Source of the DNA: G039029935 sp039029935
Lineage (GTDB): Bacteria > Chloroflexota > Anaerolineae > Caldilineales > Caldilineaceae
DNA: 5,066 bases
NCBI GenBank assembly: GCA_039029935.1
Contig: JBCCFC010001033.1
Span: forward strand, 1 to 5,066
Direction: 5' to 3'
In this document: in pieces, positions 1 to 5,066 of the stretch
Layout of the letters: each line of letters begins with the position of its first letter
Position numbering within the stretch: position 1 is the first letter of the stretch
Made by a program: the position numbers and the translations under genes
The notes under the pieces: model-generated
The model's database searches: none
What the model was told of the DNA's origin: nothing
Seen by the model: the letters and a program-made list of their open reading frames with translations, nothing else

Positions 1-15
1 ATAGATGTAAACTAC

Positions 16-20
16 AGGAA
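16..20 (+). promoter_or_regulatory. Ribosome binding site of the PP2C gene
   Basis: AGGAA lies 7 bases before the ATG at 28, a standard Shine-Dalgarno core and spacing. It supports that ATG as the start, in agreement with the PP2C domain beginning only about 8 residues into the protein. Confidence 0.7.
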
Positions 21-27
21 AACCAGA

Positions 28-1422
28 ATGGCAAAACAACCACCAAAAATTGGCGCATATACAGATATAGGCAAGAAGGCACAGAATGAGGATGCCTTTA
101 ACTCGTATCAAATTCCGTCAAGCATAAACCAAGGTCAACCAGCCTATGCGATTGTGGTGGCAGATGGTGTTGCCAGTAGCAAAGGTGGACAACAAGCAAG
201 CCAAATCGCTGTGGACACATTACGAGAGACGTTGCAGCGGCCAGGTCCACCTAGACCAATGGCACAGCGTTTGCGCAATGGTATTGAAGAGGCAAATCGA
301 CGAATTTTGGAGGTGGCGCGTACCAATCCAAAGTGGAGCAACATGAGTACAACCATCGTCGCGGCTGTGGTCGATGACGATATGCTGACAGTGGCACATG
401 TCGGTGATAGCCGCGCCTATCTCATCCGCAAGGGGGAGGTGCATCTGCTGACACTTGACCACACGTGGGTGCAACAGGCACTGGACCACAAGCGTATTAC
501 GCCGCAGGATGCGCTCACCCATCCCAATCGTCATGTCATCCAACGCTATCTGGGCATGAACAACCGCGTGGGTATCGATACCGAGTTGGTCGTTCCTGGC
601 TATGGCACGGATGCGGCCACACGACGCACCAGTGCTCAGACCAAGGTAGAGTCGGGAGATATCATCATGGTCTGTTCGGATGGCCTGACCGAGCGGGTCA
701 AGCGCGAAGAGTTTAGCAAGGTGATGACCAGCAACCGTACCAATCCCGAAAAGGCCATGCAGCAGTTGGTCAACACGGCTATCAAACGGGGTGAAAGAGA
801 CAATACCACTGCCGTTATGATGGCTCTGTCCGGTGGTGCTGGTAGTGGCATCAAGCTCACGCCTGCTATGATAGGACTGTTGGGCGTCGTGGCGGCCGTA
901 GGAGTAACTTGGAGTGTCATTGGGATATCTAGACCATCATACGAGGGAAACGAACATTCATCTACGGATGTGAGCGTCGCTGTGTCGCCGCCCCTGACAT
1001 TTGATTTCACACCCAATGAGCCATTGCATGATTCTATCAAAAGAGAGATAACGTTTAGCTGGGTATCTAGCAATATATCTCTTCAATCAGGACAAGCTTA
1101 TGAACTTGTCATCTGGCCTGATAAAGGCGAACCAATGGCTGATGGCATTCGTCTTGGTGAATCAAACCAAGAGACAAACCTGACAATCGCTATCAACGAT
1201 GCTCGACTTTCTACCTTGAATCAGGCGGAACCCCATAGCTGGGGTGTGTTGCTCGTTCAGGTAGCACCCTACAAACGCATTCAGTATTTAGGTGGCAGTC
1301 GTATATCCGATCCCAAGATATTTCAAACCCTACCCACAGAGGTACAGCCCAAAGGTCCAAATATAGACAGACAAGAGGAATCCAACACCCTTGAGCCAAA
1401 TGACAAAGATAGTAAACCATAA
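28..1422 (+). CDS. Membrane-anchored PP2C-family protein Ser/Thr phosphatase with outer C-terminal domain
   Basis: 464 residues. Predicted metal-dependent (PPM/PP2C) phosphatase removing phosphate from Ser/Thr of proteins in the cytoplasm. Motifs seen in order: NED (20-22), VADG (44-47, metal-binding D46/G47), MSTTIVAAVV (106-115), AHVGDSRAYL (123-132, D127), LTLDHTWV (141-148), HPNRHVIQRYLG (165-176), VCSDGLTE (215-222, D218) and RDNTTAVMM (257-265, D258). All metal-binding acidic positions are present. The usual Arg four residues before the NED Glu is Lys (K17). A loop at about 187-208 is longer than in typical bacterial PP2Cs. A hydrophobic helix at about 279-300 follows a Lys, so the phosphatase should face the cytoplasm and residues 301-464 the outside. 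Residues 340-435 look beta-rich (TFSW, YELVIWP, HSWGVLLVQVAPY), like Fn3-type outer domains of Chloroflexota signalling proteins; this part is inference. The tail end is charged and probably disordered. Downstream FHA and kinase genes suggest it opposes that kinase. Confidence 0.93.
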   Translation: MAKQPPKIGAYTDIGKKAQNEDAFNSYQIPSSINQGQPAYAIVVADGVASSKGGQQASQIAVDTLRETLQRPGPPRPMAQRLRNGIEEANRRILEVARTNPKWSNMSTTIVAAVVDDDMLTVAHVGDSRAYLIRKGEVHLLTLDHTWVQQALDHKRITPQDALTHPNRHVIQRYLGMNNRVGIDTELVVPGYGTDAATRRTSAQTKVESGDIIMVCSDGLTERVKREEFSKVMTSNRTNPEKAMQQLVNTAIKRGERDNTTAVMMALSGGAGSGIKLTPAMIGLLGVVAAVGVTWSVIGISRPSYEGNEHSSTDVSVAVSPPLTFDFTPNEPLHDSIKREITFSWVSSNISLQSGQAYELVIWPDKGEPMADGIRLGESNQETNLTIAINDARLSTLNQAEPHSWGVLLVQVAPYKRIQYLGGSRISDPKIFQTLPTEVQPKGPNIDRQEESNTLEPNDKDSKP

Positions 1423-1461
1423 CTGGTCAATATGCTGATGAGCAAGCTGCAAACCATACTC

Positions 1462-1489
1462 TTGATTTTTTCTCAGTATTCTATATAAT
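1462..1489 (+). promoter_or_regulatory. Sigma70-like promoter for the FHA-kinase pair
   Basis: TTGATT (1462-1467) and a perfect TATAAT (1484-1489) are separated by 16 bases, close to the optimal 17. Transcription would start near 1496, giving an AT-rich leader of about 90 bases before the FHA gene. It lies in the only sizeable gap of the window (1423-1584, 162 bases), which otherwise holds no gene and no convincing terminator for the phosphatase gene. AT-richness makes chance matches easier, so this is a prediction. Confidence 0.55.
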
Positions 1490-1567
1490 GATGACAAAGA
1501 GCAGTATCAGCAATAATCTTTTATAAAATTCAGATTGTATCAATATCATTTTGATTTTAAACAATTT

Positions 1568-1571
1568 AGGA
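1568..1571 (+). promoter_or_regulatory. Weak ribosome binding site of the FHA gene
   Basis: AGGA is the only purine-rich Shine-Dalgarno-like match before the ATG at 1585, but the gap of 13 bases is long. The start is still preferred because it is the first ATG of the frame ahead of the FHA domain and leaves a short N-terminal extension of about 15 residues. Confidence 0.35.
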
Positions 1572-1584
1572 TATCTCTATTTAT

Positions 1585-2322
1585 ATGAGTACCGACAAAT
1601 CTAAAGCAAAAATTGTTCCAGAAGAAAAAATTCTACGATTGGTTTATACCCGTATCGACCCCAATACATCGTTCCAAACCGTTGATGTCGCCCCCGGCAC
1701 CATACTGGGACGTAGCCGTCGTTGCACAATTCGCTTAAATGATCCAAGGGTATCCAAGGAGCATGCCTGCATTGAGTACAATGATGGGCATTTTTGGCTT
1801 GTCGATCTGAATAGTTCAAATAAGATTTTGATGGATGGTCGTGAGCAAAGACGGGGTGCACGGATTCCTTTAATCAACAATAGTCGATTTGAAATTCGCC
1901 CGTTCCAATTTATTGTCCGAATTGGAACGAAAAAGGAGTTTGAACAGGAAGAGCAACCACCTATCGTTGATGATGTAAGCTCACTAGAAAATACAAATTA
2001 TGTTCGTCTCCGGTGGTATGATCCTGACATCAATAGAACCCAACATGCCCTCATCAATGTGCCTTGTTGGATCGGACGTGAGGGTTCTATTTGTAAGGTG
2101 CATTTAAATCGAAAATGGATAGGACGTAAGAAAATACAGCTAGATGTTCGCGCGGATGCTATCTATTTGATTGATTTAGGCGTAAAAAACAAATTCAGAG
2201 TCAATGGACGGCAACAAAAACAGACTGAGTTGAAGGCTGGAGATATTATTGAAATTCCACCATTTAAACTAGATGTTATGGATATGAATGTAGTATCTGG
2301 TGATGCGAATCTTAGTATTTGA
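1585..2322 (+). CDS. Double FHA-domain protein (phosphothreonine reader)
   Basis: 245 residues, soluble, with no signal peptide or membrane helix. FHA domains bind phospho-Thr peptides and recruit partners to kinase substrates. Domain 1 (about 17-112) has the full signature: LGRSRRCTIRL with R43, VSKEH with S57 and H60, then DLNSSNKILMDG with N79. The usual Gly after that Asn is Lys. Domain 2 (about 139-232) keeps the fold signature: IGREGSICKVHL with R165, DLGVKNKFRVNG with N202, and LKAGDIIEI. At the position of the VSxxH motif, however, it reads IGRKK, so the Ser and His are lost. An acidic linker (118-136, EFEQEEQPP and following) separates the domains. The gene ends 31 bases before the tandem kinase, so the two are probably one transcript. 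Likely role (inference): an adaptor bound to the autophosphorylated kinase or its substrates, with domain 1 doing the phospho-binding and domain 2 serving protein contact. The stretch encoding domain 2 is AT-richer (35-40% GC in sampled 60-base lines) than that encoding domain 1 (55%). Confidence 0.9.
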   Translation: MSTDKSKAKIVPEEKILRLVYTRIDPNTSFQTVDVAPGTILGRSRRCTIRLNDPRVSKEHACIEYNDGHFWLVDLNSSNKILMDGREQRRGARIPLINNSRFEIRPFQFIVRIGTKKEFEQEEQPPIVDDVSSLENTNYVRLRWYDPDINRTQHALINVPCWIGREGSICKVHLNRKWIGRKKIQLDVRADAIYLIDLGVKNKFRVNGRQQKQTELKAGDIIEIPPFKLDVMDMNVVSGDANLSI

Positions 2323-2353
2323 TTGAATAGATGTTCAGAAATGAAATTAAAAT

Positions 2354-4969
2354 ATGACACAAACTTTTCATAATGGACGATATGAATTAATTGACACCTT
2401 GGGTAAAGGAGGCATGGGGGCGGTCTATCTCTGTCGTGACACCAAGATCGCCAACCGTCACGTTGCCATCAAGGAGAATTTTGGCAAGGGGATTGGCTCG
2501 GAGGAGCAGTTTAAACATGAGGCAGGGATTTTGGCGCAACTTTATCATGCAACCCTACCTGCGGTCATGGACTATTTTGTCGAGCCAAGAGGCAGACAAC
2601 AATATATCGTTATGGAATATGTCGAGGGCATGGACCTCAAGCAAGTGTTACGGACTATCGGAGAGCCGTTGCCCGAAGGCGATGTGCTACTGTGGGCCGA
2701 TGAAATCATGAAGTCGCTCATCTATCTGCATACTTGGCGCAACCCACATACAGGACAGATTACACCCATCACTCATCGTGATATCAAACCCGCTAACCTA
2801 CGTCTCACGCCCAAAGGCCAGATCATGCTGGTGGATTTCGGCATTGCTAAGATTGAGATGGGGCAAGGGCAGACCCTGATTGGAGCATCAGCCATATCAA
2901 AAGGCTATTCCCCGTTGGAGCAATATAGCAGTGGCGAGCAGGGCAGTCAGACCGATGAACGTTCCGATATCTATTCCTTGGGGGCCACGCTCTATCATCT
3001 GCTGACCAACACGGCCTCACCCCCAGCCATTGAGCGTGCCAGTGGCACACCGTTGGAGTCGCCGCGTAAACTCAACCGTAAAATCAGCACCAGCACCGAA
3101 AAGGTGATCCTCAAGGCGATGGAGCTACAGTTCCAAAAGCGTTTTGTGTCTGTGGTCGAGATGCGGAAAGCCCTATTATCTCCCAACACATCACAAAAGG
3201 CCATGCGTGAAGCCAAGGCAAACCCTTTCCGTTTGCCAACGGTGGGAGATGGGGCTAGCGGTGGCCACACGGGTAAAGGTATACAGGGGAGTCCAGATAG
3301 CTGGAGTCATGATAAAAGAGGCAATGGACAAGCCTCGGGTTCAAGCTCAAGACAGGCTGGTTCTCGTCAAGCTAGTACCCTGTCACGTCAAACGGGCACG
3401 CGTTCATCAGTACCCAAACATGTGTTAAACAATGGGCGATATGAACTGGTGAAAAGGCTGGGCAAGGGGGGCATGGGAGCGGTCTATCTGGCGTATGACC
3501 GCCGTCTTTCCAATCGTCTCGTTGCCATCAAAGAGAACATAAGCTATTTCCAAGGCTCCAACGCTCAGTTTATGCGTGAGGCCAACATTCTGGCGCAGTT
3601 GAGCCATCCGAACCTTCCCAGCGTGATTGATTATTTTGTCGAGTCACACACTGCAAACCGAGGTGAGGCAGTGACCGATGAACATCAATATCTGGTAATG
3701 GAATATGTGGAAGGCCAAGACCTCAAGCATCTGTTACGCCAGCGTGGTTCGGCCATCCCAGAAGCCCATGTCCTGTTGTGGGCAGAGCAAATCTGTGATG
3801 CCCTAAGTTATCTGCACAAATGGCGTGACCCACAGAGCCACCGCATCACCCCCATCATCCATCATGACATCAAACCCGCCAACCTGCGTCTCACCGAAAG
3901 TGGGCGTATTATGCTGGTTGACTTTGGTATCGCCAAATTGGGTAGCACAGCTATCAGTGGGTATGGAGACACCTATATGGCCGCAAACGCAGTCTCCAGA
4001 GGGTACTCGCCTATTGAGCAATATAGCGGTAAAGATGCCCAAACTGATCAACGCTCTGACATTTATTCGCTTGGGGCCACACTCTACAGCCTACTCACCT
4101 TTACCATCCCGCCCGACACCACTAAGCGTGCGGGCGGCACACCACTGAAACTCCCCCGTACCATCAACAAGAATATTTCGTCTGCCACAGATAAAGTCAT
4201 CCTGCGCGCCATGCAGATACAAGCTGCAAAACGCTATCAACATGTCGACCACATGCGTAAAGATCTGCTCAATAACCGCAATGCAAAGAGTCTGTTGAGC
4301 AAGGCCAAACGCAACCCGCTCGGTGTACTGAATGAGCCTCCTTCTGTTCATGGTAGCGGCACAGGCTTGGAGACAACCTCACGTTATACGACAGGTGGAA
4401 GAACAAAGGGCGGCGAAACAGGCGGTGGTACGACCCTGCTCCAAGGAAGCATACGATGGCGACTGTCCACCACTGAGGCGATGATGGGACTGTTCAGTTT
4501 TATTAGTATCTTTGCCTTGATTTGGTTTATCTTAGGCTTGAATAATCAACCCAGTGTTGACCCTAATGTGGATGTAACAGCAACACCACTGTTAACTGAA
4601 CCGTCACCTACGATTGAGCAGGCCACCCATTATGCAAACGGCAGTGATGGAGGTGATAATAGTGTTGGTAGCAACAATGCAAGTATGCTTGAACTAACAG
4701 GCACGTCCGAATCAACATCTACCCCTGAACCGACAGATACGCTTGAGCCAATGTTTACATTCACACCAACGTCTAATACTACAGATCGTGGAGGGAGGAT
4801 AAACAGGGATGCCTCATCAATACTGATTCATGCTACATCAACCCTGACACCAACACCAACTCAGATGCTGACGGTTATACAGACGCCACCACCAACCCAG
4901 ACGCTGACTGTGATACATACGCCTTCCTCAACAAGTACGTCCCTATTTAGGGGTAGTTTTTTTGAGTGA
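2354..4969 (+). CDS. Tandem-domain transmembrane Ser/Thr protein kinase (two Hanks-type kinase domains)
   Basis: 871 residues, roughly twice the size of the cytoplasmic part of PknB-type kinases. Kinase 1 (about 9-275): Gly-loop GKGGMGAVYL (17-26), K40 in VAIK, helix-C E56, THRDIKPAN (140-148, D143, N148), DFG (161-163), GYSPLEQY (184-191), D205 in SDIYSLG. Kinase 2 (about 362-636): GKGGMGAVYL (370-379), K393, E409, IHHDIKPAN (502-510, D505, N510), DFG (523-525), GYSPIEQY (550-557), D569. All catalytic residues are present in both, so neither looks like a pseudokinase, but kinase 2 has HHD instead of HRD. The linker at 293-359 is Ser/Gly/Gln/Arg-rich. After a Gly/Thr-rich stretch comes RWR and a TM helix at about 709-729, placing both kinases inside and residues 730-871 outside. 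The outer part is Thr/Pro/Ser-rich with no recognisable folded sensor domain. No Shine-Dalgarno sequence is evident before the ATG at 2354; translation may depend on the A-rich leader or on coupling with the FHA gene. The start is supported by the kinase fold beginning at residue 9. Confidence 0.94.
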   Translation: MTQTFHNGRYELIDTLGKGGMGAVYLCRDTKIANRHVAIKENFGKGIGSEEQFKHEAGILAQLYHATLPAVMDYFVEPRGRQQYIVMEYVEGMDLKQVLRTIGEPLPEGDVLLWADEIMKSLIYLHTWRNPHTGQITPITHRDIKPANLRLTPKGQIMLVDFGIAKIEMGQGQTLIGASAISKGYSPLEQYSSGEQGSQTDERSDIYSLGATLYHLLTNTASPPAIERASGTPLESPRKLNRKISTSTEKVILKAMELQFQKRFVSVVEMRKALLSPNTSQKAMREAKANPFRLPTVGDGASGGHTGKGIQGSPDSWSHDKRGNGQASGSSSRQAGSRQASTLSRQTGTRSSVPKHVLNNGRYELVKRLGKGGMGAVYLAYDRRLSNRLVAIKENISYFQGSNAQFMREANILAQLSHPNLPSVIDYFVESHTANRGEAVTDEHQYLVMEYVEGQDLKHLLRQRGSAIPEAHVLLWAEQICDALSYLHKWRDPQSHRITPIIHHDIKPANLRLTESGRIMLVDFGIAKLGSTAISGYGDTYMAANAVSRGYSPIEQYSGKDAQTDQRSDIYSLGATLYSLLTFTIPPDTTKRAGGTPLKLPRTINKNISSATDKVILRAMQIQAAKRYQHVDHMRKDLLNNRNAKSLLSKAKRNPLGVLNEPPSVHGSGTGLETTSRYTTGGRTKGGETGGGTTLLQGSIRWRLSTTEAMMGLFSFISIFALIWFILGLNNQPSVDPNVDVTATPLLTEPSPTIEQATHYANGSDGGDNSVGSNNASMLELTGTSESTSTPEPTDTLEPMFTFTPTSNTTDRGGRINRDASSILIHATSTLTPTPTQMLTVIQTPPPTQTLTVIHTPSSTSTSLFRGSFFE
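2372..3229 (+). repeat. Internal kinase duplication, copy 1
   Basis: Encodes residues 7-292 (NGRYEL to AKANPF), kinase 1 plus the start of its juxtamembrane region. Aligned by hand, residues 7-77 and 83-166 match copy 2 at about 102 of 155 positions (about 65%). Copy 1 keeps HRD and has a short hinge-side loop (PRGRQ, 78-82) where copy 2 has an insertion. Confidence 0.85.
3431..4321 (+). repeat. Internal kinase duplication, copy 2
   Basis: Encodes residues 360-656 (NGRYEL to AKRNPL). Similarity to copy 1 runs past the kinase fold into the AKxNP juxtamembrane segment, so the duplicated unit included that segment but not the membrane helix. Copy 2 has about six extra residues before the hinge (431-444 region, ANRGEAVTDEH) and a longer activation loop (523-556). 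Confidence 0.85.
4856..4927 (+). repeat. Two 36-base tandem repeats in the Thr/Pro-rich tail
   Basis: Units 4856-4891 and 4892-4927 match at 28 of 36 bases. They encode PTQMLTVIQTPP and PTQTLTVIHTPS (residues 835-846 and 847-858) in the outer tail of the kinase. Most differences fall at third codon positions, so the repeat is being kept at protein level. Confidence 0.75.
4939..4963 (+). terminator. Terminator-like hairpin inside the 3' end of the kinase gene
   Basis: GTCCCT (4939-4944) and AGGGGT (4949-4954) form a stem of three G-C pairs, one A-T pair and two G-T wobbles, with loop ATTT. AG and seven T (4957-4963) follow. This is the layout of an intrinsic terminator, although the stem is short. 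It overlaps the codons for residues 862-870, just before the stop at 4967-4969. Confidence 0.5.
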
Positions 4970-4991
4970 CTCATTATTCTCAAAAATTTTT
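4959..4991 (+). terminator. Second, AT-rich terminator-like hairpin spanning the stop codon
   Basis: TTTTTGAG (4959-4966) pairs with CTCAAAAA (4979-4986) across a 12-base loop and is followed by five T (4987-4991). Only two pairs are G-C, so it is weak alone. Its left arm uses the T tract of the hairpin at 4939-4963. Read on the - strand, the same inverted repeat also ends in a T run, so it could serve a convergent gene beyond the window. Confidence 0.35.
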
Positions 4992-5066
4992 ATTACAATT
5001 TTTATAAACAACTAAATTTGGTTCAATATTAGCTATTTGTTCCCGTTTTCTGCACCTGTGTTGAAC

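Noticed and set aside
1424..1471. Possible terminator after the phosphatase gene (TGGT/ACCA and TGCT/AGCA arms, then a T run at 1466-1471)
   Set aside because: Stems are only 4 pairs each, and the T run starts 10 bases after the last arm. It also overlaps the better-supported promoter -35 element.
1515..1536. AT-rich inverted repeat (AATC/GATT around TTTTATAAAA) in the FHA leader as an operator
   Set aside because: The arms are short, interrupted and nearly all A/T, as expected by chance in such a region.
1551..1583. Second promoter using TTGATT at 1551
   Set aside because: The nearest TATTTA is 21 bases away and would put the start of transcription inside the coding region.
2341..2373. Ten-codon reading frame starting at ATG 2341 overlapping the kinase start
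   Set aside because: It has no Shine-Dalgarno site and no recognisable peptide character. The A-rich sequence explains it by chance.
3860..3868. Kinase 2 as a pseudokinase
   Set aside because: Only the Arg of HRD is changed. The catalytic Asp505, Lys393, Glu409, Asn510 and DFG are intact, so it is a non-RD kinase and not a dead one.
3803..4351. Open frames on the - strand and in other + frames across the kinase, phosphatase and FHA genes
   Set aside because: They lie inside strongly recognised conserved-domain genes, give no family resemblance and lack ribosome sites.
5061..5066. TTGAAC at the right edge as a -35 element of a following gene
   Set aside because: The window ends there, so no -10 element can be seen.

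Overview
The window is bacterial and carries three genes on the + strand. Together they form a compact protein Ser/Thr phosphorylation module: a membrane-anchored PP2C phosphatase (eraser), a soluble double-FHA protein (phospho-Thr reader) and a membrane-anchored protein with two Hanks-type kinase domains in one chain (writer). The style of the kinase domains (NGRYEL start, VAIKEN, GYSPxEQY), the Thr/Pro-rich extracellular tail and the Fn3-like domain behind the phosphatase membrane helix are reminiscent of Chloroflexota (Anaerolineae/Caldilineae-like). That placement is inference from protein style, with no marker gene to confirm it.

Layout. 1-27: end of an upstream region with a Shine-Dalgarno site. 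28-1422: PP2C phosphatase with one transmembrane helix and an outer C-terminal domain. 1423-1584: AT-rich gap with a good sigma70-like promoter. 1585-2322: FHA-FHA protein whose second FHA domain has lost key binding residues. 2354-4969: 871-residue tandem kinase made of kinase 1, a basic Ser/Gly/Gln linker, kinase 2, a Gly/Thr-rich juxtamembrane stretch, a TM helix and a Thr/Pro-rich outer tail. 4939-4991: two overlapping terminator-like hairpins at the kinase 3' end. 4970-5066: AT-rich non-coding DNA with no recognisable gene.

Working model (inference): kinase and phosphatase share one topology, with catalytic domains in the cytoplasm and sensory or anchoring tails outside. They would set the phosphorylation level of shared substrates, and the FHA protein would dock onto phospho-Thr sites, perhaps on the kinase itself. 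FHA and kinase genes lie 31 bases apart and probably share the promoter at 1462-1489. The phosphatase gene may be read from upstream of the window.

The most interesting points are the tandem kinase created by internal duplication, the second kinase being a non-RD (HHD) enzyme while the first is RD, the degenerate second FHA domain, the Lys in place of the usual PP2C phosphate-binding Arg, and a terminator hairpin encoded inside the last codons of the kinase gene. The families themselves are known. I see no sign of a wholly new class of system, CRISPR array, RNA gene or mobile element.
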